Assembly (NCBI GenBank): GCA_030604735.1
Contig: JAUVVG010000001.1
Location: 124,001 to 188,000 of the forward strand
Length of the DNA stretch: 64,000 nt
Direction of reading: 5' to 3'
Source of the DNA: Azoarcus sp.
GTDB lineage: Bacteria; Pseudomonadota; Gammaproteobacteria; Burkholderiales; Rhodocyclaceae
A program made the position numbers and the translations under genes. Numbering within the stretch: the stretch's first letter is position 1; each line of letters starts with the position of its first letter. Below are positions 44,519 through 53,014 of the stretch, in pieces. Under the pieces are notes generated by a model, which did no database searches, was not told the DNA's origin, and saw nothing but the letters and a program-made list of their open reading frames with translations.

Positions 44519-45250
44519 TCAGGCGCGGACCCTGACTGGATCGACCGCCAGCCGATAACCTTCACCGCGTATGGTGGCGATCAAGGACTCGGGCTGGATC
44601 TCGTCGTCAAGCTTGGCGCGCAGACGTCGGACCAGAACATCGATGCTGCGGTCGTTGGGATCCCATTCCCTGCCGCTGACCGCAAGCGACAAGCGGTCGC
44701 GGCTGATGCTCTCGCCGGCATGACGTACCAGCAGCGACAACACCTCGAACTCGCCCCGGGTCAGTGACACTTCGCGGCCACCCGAGTCGGTCAGGCGCCT
44801 TTTCGGCAGATTCAGGGTCCAACCGGCAAAACCGAAGGCTTCATCCAGCTGGGGTCGATGATCCAGCGTGCGTCGCAACAGGCTCTTTACGCGCGCGAGC
44901 AACTCGCGCGGGTTGAACGGTTTGGTCACATAGTCGTCCGCGCCGACCTCGAGCCCGACCACCTTGTCGATGTCGTCGTTGCGACTGGTGACCAGGATGA
45001 TGCCGATGCCCGGGTCGCGGGCGCGAAGGTCGCGAGCCAGGGACAAACCATCGCGGCCGGGCAGGTTGACGTCGAGCAGCACCACGTCCACCACATTGCC
45101 GGACAGGCTCTGCCAGAAGGAATCGCCGTCCTGAGCGAGCAAGGTCCGATAGCCTTCCTGCACAAAGTAGGCGTTCAGTCGTGCCTGCGTGACCAGGTCG
45201 TCATCAACGATCAACAAGGTGGGGCCGGCGGCTTGGGAGGCGTCTTGCAT
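44519..45250 (-). CDS. torR: TorR-like response regulator
   Basis: A 243-residue OmpR-family regulator. Receiver: TLLIVDDDLVTQARLNAYF, Asp in VVLLDVNLPGRDGLSL, Lys in DDYVTKPFNPREL; DNA-binding winged helix: VSLTRGEFEVLSLLVRHAGE, then DPNDRSIDVLVRRLRAKL and IRGEGYRLAVDP. Tail-to-tail with torS (5 bases between stops), so kinase and regulator are separate transcripts here, unlike a simple operon. The likely target is the torA-like promoter with the 37498-37518 palindrome, which is inference. Confidence 0.88.
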   Translation of the reverse strand: MQDASQAAGPTLLIVDDDLVTQARLNAYFVQEGYRTLLAQDGDSFWQSLSGNVVDVVLLDVNLPGRDGLSLARDLRARDPGIGIILVTSRNDDIDKVVGLEVGADDYVTKPFNPRELLARVKSLLRRTLDHRPQLDEAFGFAGWTLNLPKRRLTDSGGREVSLTRGEFEVLSLLVRHAGESISRDRLSLAVSGREWDPNDRSIDVLVRRLRAKLDDEIQPESLIATIRGEGYRLAVDPVRVRA

Positions 45251-45419
45251 TGTCCATTCTCGACGACGGTAATGGGTCTATCGGGGATCGATGGGTGGGC
45301 GGATGGGCTGACTACGCTCGACTTGGCGCGGGCCAGGCGGGGCGACAGGGCTCTGAACCGCCTGGCTCACGACGCTCATCAAAACGTTCTACACGCTGTC
45401 GTTTTCTTTGCGAACGCCA

Positions 45420-45437
45420 TTTCCCGCATGCGGGAAA
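45420..45437 (-). terminator. perfect palindrome downstream of the dienelactone hydrolase gene
   Basis: TTTCCCGCATGCGGGAAA, an 18-bp perfect palindrome 11 bases beyond the minus-strand gene end. It could be a terminator hairpin, or an operator in the torR upstream region. The surrounding 45251-45447 gap holds no other gene. Confidence 0.5.
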
Positions 45438-45447
45438 CAGGATGCTC

Positions 45448-46212
45448 CTAATTGATGAATTCCATCAGCGCCTTCCAGCTCGCCTGGTCGGCATGCTCAT
45501 CGTAGGCGAGCGGCATGTTGTGCGTCTTGCCGACTTCGGTGGCGCCGGGGTTGGTGAAGCTATGCACCACACCGGGGAAGCTCATCAGCGTGAGGTCGGC
45601 GCCGGCGGTGGACATCTCGGTGACGAAGTTGCCGACCTGCTCGGGCGGGACCATCGGGTCGGCCCCGCCGGTGGCGACCAGGACGCGTGCTTTGACTGCG
45701 CCCGGTTCGGCCGGGCTGTCGGTGCCAAGACTGCCGTGGAAACTCGCCACGCCGGCCAGATCCGCGCCCATCCGCGCCTGGTGCAGCACCACGGCACCGC
45801 CGAAGCAGTAGCCCACGCCGTAGATGCGGCCCGCGTCGACATTGGACTCGGCGACCAGGGCAGCGCGCGCGGCGTCGAAGCGCGCCCCCATCTTCTCGGG
45901 TTCGGCGAGCGCAGCCTGCATGAAGGCCTGGGCATCGGTCGGGTGGTCGGCGACCTGGCCATGTCCGTACATGTCGACCGCGATCGCGGTGTAACCGGCC
46001 TCGGCGAGTTGGCGGGCACGGTCGCGGGCGTAGTCGTTGAGTCCCCACCATTCGTGGACGACGATGACCGCCGGACCAGGCTCGGTGGTCGCGGCGGAAT
46101 AGACGACGGCAGTGCCGAGGTTGTCGGGCAGCGCGATTTCACGTCCCTCGATCGCCAGGGCGGGTAACGCGGCCGCAGCGCAAAGGGTGGCAAACCAGTG
46201 ACGTAGCTTCAT
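45448..46212 (-). CDS. exported dienelactone-hydrolase-family protein
   Basis: A 254-residue alpha/beta-hydrolase of the DLH family. N-terminal signal-like segment (WFATLCAAAALPALA) implies export, unlike classical cytoplasmic ClcD. Catalytic Cys136 in YGVGYCFGGA, Asp in TGGADPMVPPEQV and His in FPGVVHSFTNPGA. ATG 46212 was chosen for the signal sequence. The family includes ring-lactone and other ester hydrolases; with no chlorocatechol genes nearby, a role in ortho-cleavage of chloroaromatics is not supported. Substrate unknown. Confidence 0.85.
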   Translation of the reverse strand: MKLRHWFATLCAAAALPALAIEGREIALPDNLGTAVVYSAATTEPGPAVIVVHEWWGLNDYARDRARQLAEAGYTAIAVDMYGHGQVADHPTDAQAFMQAALAEPEKMGARFDAARAALVAESNVDAGRIYGVGYCFGGAVVLHQARMGADLAGVASFHGSLGTDSPAEPGAVKARVLVATGGADPMVPPEQVGNFVTEMSTAGADLTLMSFPGVVHSFTNPGATEVGKTHNMPLAYDEHADQASWKALMEFIN

Positions 46213-46313
46213 GGGGCTTCTCCTCGCTGTTGTTGCAGGGGTGGATGTTCTTCGTCGCTCGAGACGGAATAATGACCTACTTTCGGCGATGCGGTTCGTC
46301 AAGGTAAGGATGA

Positions 46314-46535
46314 ATGCGGGTGAGGGCACGGCCAATCCCGGCCGTGCCCTCACCCGATCAGGCGACCCGCGAGCGCATTCTGCTTGCCGCGGTTAAGGTT
46401 CAGGGGGCGATCACCAAGACCTACTACGGCAATGCCAACAAGTACATGTTGATTTTCGAGGCCAACAAACCCATTCTGAATCACCCGGACAAGATCTACC
46501 CGGGTCAGATGCTGAGGATTCCGGTCGAAGGCTGA
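46314..46535 (+). pseudogene. truncated LysM-domain remnant
   Basis: The frame ends in [19 protein letters not shown] and [15 protein letters not shown], a clear C-terminal two-thirds of a LysM peptidoglycan-binding domain as in YgaU/LysM proteins. The initial GDTL part of the domain and any BON domain are missing. The upstream codons run through a strong hairpin (46318-46355), so this is probably a decayed gene rather than a functional short one. Confidence 0.65.
46318..46355. terminator. strong hairpin before the LysM remnant
   Basis: 16-bp perfect stem GGGTGAGGGCACGGCC (46318-46333) / GGCCGTGCCCTCACCC (46340-46355), 6-base loop. No T-run. Could be bidirectional. Confidence 0.6.
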
Positions 46536-46592
46536 GACCTAGACCGATGTCGAACATTCTTGCCGGGTGGCGGCGAAAGGAAAGGATTCATC

Positions 46593-47426
46593 ATGAGTTT
46601 TGGGAACATCATCGGGCAGTTGCTCCAACAGGGCATGGCTTCGCAGACCCGTTCGCGACTGGAGCGCACCACAGGCTCGAAGGCGCAGGGCGGCGGGCTG
46701 GATCAAATGCTGGGCGGTTTGCTGGGCGGCCTCGGCAGTGGCTCGCCCAGTGGTGGCGGTAGCGGTGGACTGGGCGGCGCAGGGGGGGCTTCGCAGCTGG
46801 ACGGGCTGCTGGGTCTGGCCAAGCAGTACATGGGGAACAAGCAGGCGGGCAACCTGACCGGCGCACAGGTCGGCGGGATTGGCGCGCTTGCCGGCGCGCT
46901 GCTTGGCGGCGGGAAGGGGGCGGCCAAGGGTGCGTTGGGCGGCAGCGCCATGGCGATTCTGGGTACGCTCGCGCTCAATGCGCTGCAGGCGCGGATGGCG
47001 AATCAGGCTTCTGGCGCGGGTACTGCGCCAGCCCAGCTGGACGTCAGCCAGGCGCAACTGCAGACAATGGTCGATCCGGCCACGGAGCGCCTGGTGCTGC
47101 GGGCGATGATCTCGGCGGCCAAGGCCGATGGCGAAGTGGATGAAGAGGAGATGTCGCGCATCGTCGGCAAGATCGGGGTCGATGGTGTGACGCCCGAAGA
47201 ACGGCAACTGGTCCTGGACGAATTGCGCCGCCCGCTCGATATCGCCAGTCTGGTTTCGGAGGTCCCCAATCCCCTCGTGGCAGCCGAAGTCTACGCGGCC
47301 TCGCTGCTGGCGATCGATGTGAATACCGCCGACGAGATCGCCTATCTGAAGCGACTGGCACAAGCCCTGCGTCTCGATGCCCAGACGGTGGCCCGTTTGC
47401 ATGAGATGACCGGCCTGCCCAAGTAG
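46593..47426 (+). CDS. DUF533 / TerB-fold protein (YebE-like)
   Basis: A 277-residue protein: N-terminal amphipathic stretch (MSFGNIIGQLLQQGMASQ), a long Gly/Ser-rich low-complexity region with glycine-zipper character (residues 40-140), and a C-terminal TerB-like helical domain (VLRAMISAAKADGEVDEEEMSRIVGKIG; AAEVYAASLLAIDVNT). Members of DUF533, such as E. coli YebE, are membrane-associated stress proteins of unknown mechanism. ATG 46593 has AAAGGA about 8 bases upstream. It stands alone, downstream of the LysM remnant. Confidence 0.85.
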   Translation: MSFGNIIGQLLQQGMASQTRSRLERTTGSKAQGGGLDQMLGGLLGGLGSGSPSGGGSGGLGGAGGASQLDGLLGLAKQYMGNKQAGNLTGAQVGGIGALAGALLGGGKGAAKGALGGSAMAILGTLALNALQARMANQASGAGTAPAQLDVSQAQLQTMVDPATERLVLRAMISAAKADGEVDEEEMSRIVGKIGVDGVTPEERQLVLDELRRPLDIASLVSEVPNPLVAAEVYAASLLAIDVNTADEIAYLKRLAQALRLDAQTVARLHEMTGLPK

Positions 47427-47453
47427 GGGTGTTCGGACAGCATTCGGCGCGTG

Positions 47454-47483
47454 CCCCGGGGCTATGCATGACAGGCCCCGGGG
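47454..47483 (+). terminator. GC hairpin after the DUF533 gene
   Basis: CCCCGGGGC (47454-47462) / GCCCCGGGG (47475-47483), 27 bases past the stop; no T-run. Confidence 0.55.
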
Positions 47484-47634
47484 CCGTGACGTCGGGGCAT
47501 CCAGACGCGCGCCAAAGCGACCGAGGCTTGACCGGCTGAGGCTGCTGCTCAGGTGCGCTTCGAAACGCTGGTCGGCCCATTTTAGGTTCCGGATCTCGGG
47601 TAGTGGGCTGGGTGGCGAGGCCCGGGCGGGCGAG

Positions 47635-47664
47635 TTGGTCGCACCCCGAGCCCGCTGATATACT
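47635..47664 (+). promoter_or_regulatory. candidate promoter of a non-coding transcript
   Basis: TTGGTC (47635-47640), 18 bases, TATACT (47659-47664), with an upstream TGA (TGATATACT) and a GC-rich discriminator (GCGCGGCGCG), as in stable-RNA promoters. Confidence 0.45.
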
Positions 47665-47680
47665 GCGCGGCGCGTCGATG

Positions 47681-47804
47681 TCCGGCTATTTTCCACGGCG
47701 ACTCGACCAACCGATGGCTTGTGATCGAGTGCCACGCGTTGCCGGGACTTGCACAGGTGTAGATCGCTAGAGAGGCCCTGTAGTCGGGTCGATTCTGCCC
47801 CTGG
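47681..47804 (+). ncRNA. candidate structured RNA containing a tRNA-Phe-like relic
   Basis: Foldable stretch: ACTCGA (47701-47706) / TCGAGT (47725-47730) extended by GGC/GCC, and TCCGGC (47681-47686) / GCCGGGA (47741-47747) with an internal bubble. From 47751 the sequence resembles a tRNA-Phe lacking its anticodon arm (CAGGT, CTAGAG, then TCGATTCTGCCCCTGG at 47789-47804, identical to bases 6719-6734 of the real tRNA). No known RNA family is recognised. Confidence 0.4.
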
Positions 47805-47823
47805 GTACCCGTTCTGTCGAGCG

Positions 47824-47848
47824 GGCCGGTTCATGCCGGCCAGTTTTA
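47824..47848 (+). terminator. terminator after the tRNA-like relic
   Basis: GGCCGG (47824-47829) / CCGGCC (47836-47841), 6-base loop, followed by AGTTTTA. Confidence 0.6.
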
Positions 47849-47915
47849 GTTCGCCGCTAGCTTTTGGCTCCTCGAAACTCCTTGATTTTGCTTAGTCTTT
47901 TCGGCTCTGGCAGGG

Positions 47916-47924
47916 TGATATAAT
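47916..47924 (+). promoter_or_regulatory. extended -10 promoter of hemA
   Basis: TGATATAAT: a consensus TATAAT hexamer (47919-47924) with the TG extension, 30 bases before the hemA ATG. No clear -35. Confidence 0.65.
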
Positions 47925-47953
47925 GCCGCGATGCCGCTAGGAAGCTCCGTTTA

Positions 47954-49207
47954 ATGCAACTCTACGCCCTGGGTCTGAACCATCACACGGCGCCGCTCAC
48001 GATTCGTGAACGCCTGGCGTTTCAGCCTGACCGGCTGGACGATGCGTTGCATGACCTGACGCGGGGGCGTGGCGTGCAGGAAGCCGCCATTCTGTCTACC
48101 TGTAACCGCACCGAGGTCTATTTCGCCGGGGAGCAGCCACAGGATGCGGCAGACTGGCTGGCCCGATTTCAGGGCTTGTCGCTGAATGAAGTGTCGCCCT
48201 ATCTCTACGCCTATCCGCAGCGGGATGCAGTGCGCCATGTGTTCCGGGTCGCCAGCGGGCTGGATTCGATGGTGTTGGGCGAGCCGCAGATTCTGGGGCA
48301 GGTCAAGGATGCGGTACGCCATGCTGAAGAAGCCGGCACGATGGGGGTGTTGCTGCACAAGTTGTTCCAGAATACCTTCGCCGTGGCCAAGGAGGTACGC
48401 TCCACCACTGCGATCGGCGCCAACATCGTCTCGATGGCCGCGGCCGCGGTGCATTTGTCGGAGCGGATTTTCGAGCGGATCTCGGATCAGCGCGTGCTGC
48501 TGATTGGTGCCGGCGAGATGATAGAGCTGTGTGCCGCACATTTTGCCGGTGCCAAGCCCAAGGCGATGGCGGTGGCGAACCGTACCGAGGAGCGGGCGCG
48601 AGTGCTGGGCGACCGGTTCAACGCCGAAGTCATGCGCCTGGACGTGATCGGCGACGTGTTGCCCAAGTTCGATATCGTCGTCTCCTGTACCGCCGCACCC
48701 TTGCCCATCGTAGGCCTGGGCATGGTCGAGCGGGCGGTCAAGGCGCGCCGGCATAGACCCATCTTCATGGTCGATCTCGCGGTGCCGCGCGATATCGAGC
48801 CGGAAGTCGGCAAACTGGACGATGTATTTCTGTATACCGTCGACGATCTGGCCCAGGTCGTCGATGCGGGCATCGAGTCTCGCCAGCAGGCGGTGGTCGA
48901 GGCCGAGCAGATCATCGATACGCGGGTCGAAGGGTTTCTGCACTGGGTGCAGGCCCGCGACGCGGTGCCGACCATCCGTGCTCTCAGGCAGCATGCCGAA
49001 GCGTTGCGCGCCGCGGAGCTGGAACGGGCCTCACGCTTGCTCGCCAAGGGCGAGGACCCCAAGGTCGTGCTCGAGGCGCTCAGCCAGGGGCTGACCAACA
49101 AGTTGCTGCACGGACCGACCCGCTACCTCAACCAGCCCGAGGGTGACCAGCAGGTCAACGCCAGTCAGCTGGTGAAGAAGCTGTTCAATCTCGATTCGCG
49201 CGAATAG
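47954..49207 (+). CDS. hemA: glutamyl-tRNA reductase
   Basis: First committed enzyme of C5 heme biosynthesis; reduces glutamyl-tRNA(Glu) to glutamate-1-semialdehyde with NADPH. 417 residues: [19 protein letters not shown]-terminus, catalytic Cys50 in [34 protein letters not shown] domain [18 protein letters not shown], and a C-terminal dimerisation helix. It starts the core block hemA-prfA-prmC-grxD. Two other heme-pathway genes, hemC and hemD, lie at the right end of the window. Confidence 0.97.
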   Translation: MQLYALGLNHHTAPLTIRERLAFQPDRLDDALHDLTRGRGVQEAAILSTCNRTEVYFAGEQPQDAADWLARFQGLSLNEVSPYLYAYPQRDAVRHVFRVASGLDSMVLGEPQILGQVKDAVRHAEEAGTMGVLLHKLFQNTFAVAKEVRSTTAIGANIVSMAAAAVHLSERIFERISDQRVLLIGAGEMIELCAAHFAGAKPKAMAVANRTEERARVLGDRFNAEVMRLDVIGDVLPKFDIVVSCTAAPLPIVGLGMVERAVKARRHRPIFMVDLAVPRDIEPEVGKLDDVFLYTVDDLAQVVDAGIESRQQAVVEAEQIIDTRVEGFLHWVQARDAVPTIRALRQHAEALRAAELERASRLLAKGEDPKVVLEALSQGLTNKLLHGPTRYLNQPEGDQQVNASQLVKKLFNLDSRE

Positions 49208-49257
49208 CGACTCTCCATTGGTGCCCCCGGGCGACCGATCAATCATCGCCAGTCTCC

Positions 49258-50337
49258 ATGAAGCCGACCATACGTGACAAACTCGAACAGCTTTCCTCGC
49301 GCCTGGAGGAACTGGATCGCGCGTTCGCTTCCGAAGAGACCGCGCGTGACATGGACCGCTATCGCGCACTCGGCAGGGAGCGGGCCGAGATCGAGCCGGC
49401 GGTGTTGCTGTACAAGCGATTCCGGCAGGCCGAGCAGGCGCGCGACGAGGCGAGTGAGATGCTTTCCGATCCCGAGATGCGCGAGCTCGCCGAGATCGAG
49501 CAGGCCGAAGCCGACGAGACGCTGGAGGCGCTCGAGAGCGAACTCAGACTCGCGCTGCTGCCGCGCGATCCGGATGACGACCGCAACCTATTCCTCGAGG
49601 TCCGCGCTGGCACCGGTGGCGACGAGGCCGCGTTGTTCGCTGGCGATCTGCTGCGAATGTACACCCGTTATGCCGAGCGCCAACGCTGGCGGGTCGAGAT
49701 CGTCTCTGCGAGCGAATCCGATCTGGGCGGCTACCGCGAGGTGATCGCCCGCATCGTCGGGGCTGGCGCCTATGCGAAGCTCAAGTTCGAGTCTGGCGGG
49801 CACCGGGTTCAGCGCATACCCGTGACCGAAACCCAGGGACGGATTCACACCTCGGCCTGCACCGTGGCGGTGATGCCGGAGGCCGACGAGTTGGTCGAAG
49901 TCGCGATCAATCCTGCCGACCTTCGCATCGACACCTTCCGGGCCAGCGGCGCGGGCGGGCAGCATATCAACAAGACCGACTCGGCGGTTCGTATCACCCA
50001 CATCCCGACCGGCATCGTCGTCGAGTGCCAGGATGATCGCTCCCAGCACCGCAACCGCGCCCAGGCCATGTCGGTGCTGGCGGCACGGATCCACGACATT
50101 CAGTTGCGCGAGCAGCAGGCGAAGGAAGCGGCGACCCGCAAAAGCCTGGTCGGTAGCGGCGACCGCTCCGAGCGGATACGCACCTATAATTTTCCGCAGG
50201 GGCGGGTCACCGACCATCGCATCAACCTGACCTTGTACAAGCTGGATGCGGTGATGGAAGGCGACCTGGACGAGCTGATCGGTGCGCTGACGCTGGAGCA
50301 CCAGGCCGGCCTGCTGGCCGATCTGGCGGGGGATTGA
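49258..50337 (+). CDS. prfA: peptide chain release factor 1
   Basis: Recognises UAA and UAG stop codons and triggers peptide release. 359 residues. The catalytic GGQ is in [20 protein letters not shown] (about residue 234) and codon recognition by the PxT-type region before it; [20 protein letters not shown] follows. The GGQ glutamine is methylated by PrmC, encoded 1 base downstream. ATG 49258 follows hemA by 50 bases. Confidence 0.97.
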   Translation: MKPTIRDKLEQLSSRLEELDRAFASEETARDMDRYRALGRERAEIEPAVLLYKRFRQAEQARDEASEMLSDPEMRELAEIEQAEADETLEALESELRLALLPRDPDDDRNLFLEVRAGTGGDEAALFAGDLLRMYTRYAERQRWRVEIVSASESDLGGYREVIARIVGAGAYAKLKFESGGHRVQRIPVTETQGRIHTSACTVAVMPEADELVEVAINPADLRIDTFRASGAGGQHINKTDSAVRITHIPTGIVVECQDDRSQHRNRAQAMSVLAARIHDIQLREQQAKEAATRKSLVGSGDRSERIRTYNFPQGRVTDHRINLTLYKLDAVMEGDLDELIGALTLEHQAGLLADLAGD

Positions 50338-50338
50338 G

Positions 50339-51178
50339 ATGACCGTATCGGTATCGCCGGACATCGTCGGGGCGCTGAACTGGGCCCGAGGCCTGATCGG
50401 TGCGGTTGATGCGCGGGTCTTGCTGCGTCACGTGCTGCGCTGTCCGGCCGCGAGGCTGGTGTCACGGCCCGAGACCGTGCTCAATCAGACGGAGTGGTCG
50501 CACTTTCAGTCGCTGGTCGAACGACGCGTGGCGGGCGAGCCGGTCGCCTATCTGACCGGCGAGCGGGAGTTCTACGGGCGCAGCTTCGTGGTCACGCCGG
50601 CGGTGCTGATTCCGCGCCCGGATACCGAGCTGTTAGTGGAACTGGCGCTCGCGCATTTCCAGGACCGTCGTGCGGTGCGCGTGCTCGACCTCGGCACCGG
50701 GAGTGGCGCGCTCGCGGTGACCTTGGCTTGCGAACTGAACGAGCCGGACATCACCGCGGTCGATCGCTCGCGTGAAGCGCTGCTGGTCGCGATGGCGAAT
50801 GCCGCACGCTTGCAGGCGAGCGTGTCATTCGTGCTGAGCGACTGGTTCTCGTCACTGGCCGGCGACCGTTTCGATCTGATCGTGGCCAATCCGCCCTATG
50901 TCGCGTCGGCCGATCCGCATCTGGATGAGGGCGATGTCCGTTTCGAGCCTCAGACCGCACTGGCCTCCGGCCCGGAAGGGCTGGATGATCTCGCGCTGAT
51001 CGCATCTCAGGCGCCGCACCATCTCGAACCGGGGGGCTGGCTGTTCATGGAGCACGGCTACAACCAGGCGGCCCGGGTAAGGAGCTTGCTGACCGATGCC
51101 GGGTTTTCCGCGATCGCATCGCATCGCGACCTCGCCGATATCGAGCGGGTCACCGGCGGACAATGGCTGGGACGTTGA
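50339..51178 (+). CDS. prmC: release factor glutamine methyltransferase
   Basis: SAM-dependent enzyme that methylates the GGQ glutamine of RF1 and RF2. 279 residues: N-terminal helical domain, SAM motif VLDLGTGSGALAVTLA (residues 116-131), and the substrate-Gln binding NPPY in FDLIVANPPYVASADPHL. The ATG is one base after the prfA stop, so the enzyme and its substrate are translationally coupled. Confidence 0.96.
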   Translation: MTVSVSPDIVGALNWARGLIGAVDARVLLRHVLRCPAARLVSRPETVLNQTEWSHFQSLVERRVAGEPVAYLTGEREFYGRSFVVTPAVLIPRPDTELLVELALAHFQDRRAVRVLDLGTGSGALAVTLACELNEPDITAVDRSREALLVAMANAARLQASVSFVLSDWFSSLAGDRFDLIVANPPYVASADPHLDEGDVRFEPQTALASGPEGLDDLALIASQAPHHLEPGGWLFMEHGYNQAARVRSLLTDAGFSAIASHRDLADIERVTGGQWLGR

Positions 51179-51239
51179 CGGCAAGCCCGGCGAGACCTAG
51201 AATTATCCGACTAATTAACTCAACTTTTAGAGCGTAAAA

Positions 51240-51572
51240 ATGGACGTCCAGGCATTCATCCGCGAGCAGGTCACCACCCACCCGGTCGTGCTGTTCATGA
51301 AAGGCACCCCGCAGTTTCCCCAATGCGGTTTTTCGGCGACAGTCGTACAACTCCTGAAGCAGGCCGGGGTCAAGCAGGTCGCCGCGATGAACGTCCTCGA
51401 AAGCGACGATTTGCGCCAGGGTATCAAGGAATACGCCAACTGGCCGACTATCCCGCAGTTGTACATCAACGGTGAGTTCGTCGGCGGCTGTGACATCGTC
51501 AAGGAGATGTTCGAAAGCGGCGAGTTGCAGCAGATGCTGGCTGCTGCCGGTGTGAGTGGCCCGGCCGCCTGA
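51240..51572 (+). CDS. grxD: monothiol glutaredoxin (Grx4 type)
   Basis: A 110-residue CGFS-type glutaredoxin that binds a glutathione-ligated 2Fe-2S cluster as a dimer and works in Fe-S cluster delivery. [19 protein letters not shown] places the active-site Cys at residue 29; [19 protein letters not shown] carries the glutathione-binding TIP/GG motifs. Linkage after hemA-prfA-prmC is common in betaproteobacteria. Confidence 0.96.
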   Translation: MDVQAFIREQVTTHPVVLFMKGTPQFPQCGFSATVVQLLKQAGVKQVAAMNVLESDDLRQGIKEYANWPTIPQLYINGEFVGGCDIVKEMFESGELQQMLAAAGVSGPAA

Positions 51573-51631
51573 TTGCATCCGCGTCAGTCGTGCTCTTTAT
51601 CGGGCAGGGGGCCGAGCATGGACAACGCAGC

Positions 51632-51859
51632 TCAGCCTCGAAGGTTCGAGCCGTTTTCGTTTCGGTTGCCCGTAATAAGGTGTAGTTTGAGAAAACAGCC
51701 TGAAACGATCAGAGCGATGCCGCCGATAAAAACCGTCGAAACGGGCACGCCGATCACGTAATAGTATCCGGCCAGTCTTAGCATCACCGTCGCCAGACAG
51801 ACGAACATGCCAGCAAGACCCATTGCAGTCGCGCAAGCGTTAATGATTCCGGATTTCAT
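51632..51859 (-). CDS. small two-TM membrane protein, unknown
   Basis: A 75-residue protein with two hydrophobic segments (IINACATAMGLAGMFVCLATVMLRLAG; VIGVPVSTVFIGGIALIVSGCFL) and a short charged tail. A GGAGGG site lies 4-6 bases before the ATG, which supports expression. It is not recognised. It is convergent with grxD and lies beside a low-GC accessory stretch. Confidence 0.55.
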   Translation of the reverse strand: MKSGIINACATAMGLAGMFVCLATVMLRLAGYYYVIGVPVSTVFIGGIALIVSGCFLKLHLITGNRNENGSNLRG

Positions 51860-52218
51860 CTGCCCTCCACCAGGATCGCACTCCTCGCCGAACTCAGGGC
51901 AAAAGAGGTTTGTCCGAAGCGATATTATGCGCTCACCGTGATGGATGTCACGAGGCTATATTGCTGCCATCGTATAATCAAAAGCGAACAATAGTCTGAC
52001 GTCAGCGCCCGACTGTCGGTTTTTTTTACAGTTGGCGACAGTCTGGTGTGGGGTCAGTACTTAAGTCTTGTCTAAGTGCTTGAGGTTTAGATTGTTTGGC
52101 CATTGTGTTGCCAGGTGGTTCGGTTCTTGCTTATATAGCACTGACCAGATCGATCGGAATCCTCTTCCGCCCCGGCGTCACGTTTGATAACAGAGGATTG
52201 CGGATAAGGAAGCTTCCA
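51860..52218. other. low-GC intergenic region upstream of the exported-protein operon
   Basis: No gene seen. Contains TATAAT (51973-51978), a CTGACGTCAG palindrome (51996-52005) and a hairpin GACTGTCG (52011-52018) / CGACAGTC (52036-52043) whose loop holds eight T. Could carry the operon promoter or a short transcript; base composition is clearly lower in GC than the flanks. Confidence 0.4.
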
Positions 52219-52740
52219 ATGTCCAACCTAGTATCGGAACGAACCAAACAGCGACGACGGATCTTACGGGCGGCCGTAGGCACTCCTTTAGTATTCTCGT
52301 TACCTAGCGGTGCTGCGATCGCCGATACAAGTTTGAGTTGCAAAGTTAAGAGCCATAGTTTGGCGACGTCGGAGCCAGCATTAGGAGCGACGTCGTCGCC
52401 AGATAAGTGGGTGCGTTTTGAAGTATCTGCTTATCGGATAAATCAACCGGGAGGGCACGTTCGAGGATTTAAACTGAATGATGGTCTCCAGGACTCTTGG
52501 TATCGCGTGAACAACGATGGTACTGTGTCCAACATCACGCCGAATGGAAATGCGGTGGAACAGTCGGAAAAGTTTTATCTTTTAGTCGATTACGATTCGT
52601 ATATTGCGAACAAGACCAACCCGATCATGTATGTATATAAGGGAGGGGACGGAATTAGTAGTCCCATTGCAGGCACATCTTGTTGGAACTCCATTAGTAT
52701 TTTAGGCGACGAAATACTTTCGACCGTGATTAGAGGTTAA
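52219..52740 (+). CDS. exported protein of unknown function, Tat-like signal
   Basis: 173 residues. N-terminus TKQRRRILRAAVGTPLVFSL followed by PSGAAIA resembles a Tat signal with cleavage after AIA. The mature part has two Cys (SLSCKVKS near the start; GTSCWNSISIL near the end) that could form a disulphide, and a probable beta-rich composition. ATG 52219 has AAGGAAG upstream. Base composition is markedly poorer in GC than neighbours, suggesting recent acquisition. The PqqD-like gene starts 16 bases later, so it is probably in the same operon and may be the operon's substrate. No family recognised. Confidence 0.65.
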   Translation: MSNLVSERTKQRRRILRAAVGTPLVFSLPSGAAIADTSLSCKVKSHSLATSEPALGATSSPDKWVRFEVSAYRINQPGGHVRGFKLNDGLQDSWYRVNNDGTVSNITPNGNAVEQSEKFYLLVDYDSYIANKTNPIMYVYKGGDGISSPIAGTSCWNSISILGDEILSTVIRG

Positions 52741-52756
52741 TGAGCATACGCTGACA

Positions 52757-53014
52757 ATGAGTCTTGCTTTGCTTGATGTGCGGCGTCTCGGTGACGCCGC
52801 AGTCGTTTTCGACGGCCGAACTTGGCAGACCCACCTTTTACCGCCTGCCGCTGCTGTCGTCGCCGATTTGATAGAAGAGCTCAACGAGCAGGGTCCATTT
52901 ACCCAAGAGCAACTCGAATCGGCGGTTCGTGTTGATCTGGAACTGGATCCAGGCACTCCCGAGATGAGAGACTTGTTCCGTATGTTCAAGGACATCGGGC
53001 TGCTCGGCGAATGA
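52757..53014 (+). CDS. PqqD-like protein (HPr-rel-A system type)
   Basis: 85 residues with the PqqD/RRE-like pattern: short beta strands (DAAVVFDGRTWQTHLLPPAAA), then helices ADLIEELNEQGPFTQEQLESAV and a C-terminal MRDLFRMFKDIGLLGE. PqqD-type domains bind precursor peptides in RiPP pathways. Its stop overlaps the start of the HprK-related kinase (ATGA at 53011-53014). I recall a described but uncharacterised association of such PqqD proteins with HprK-related kinases; the function is unknown. Confidence 0.75.
   Translation: MSLALLDVRRLGDAAVVFDGRTWQTHLLPPAAAVVADLIEELNEQGPFTQEQLESAVRVDLELDPGTPEMRDLFRMFKDIGLLGE

Noticed and set aside
45448..46212. Dienelactone hydrolase as evidence for chlorocatechol ortho-cleavage
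   Set aside because: The protein has a signal peptide and no chlorocatechol dioxygenase, cycloisomerase or maleylacetate reductase genes are nearby.
6741..47804. Search for an integrase, transposase or insertion sequence supporting an island
   Set aside because: None seen. The island idea rests only on the repeated tRNA end and gene content, and is stated as a hypothesis.
47681..47804. Known stable RNAs (6S, SRP, RNase P) at the non-coding locus
   Set aside because: Diagnostic motifs such as GGAAGGAAGCA of SRP RNA or the RNase P GAGGAAAGTC box are missing, and the 6S layout does not fit.
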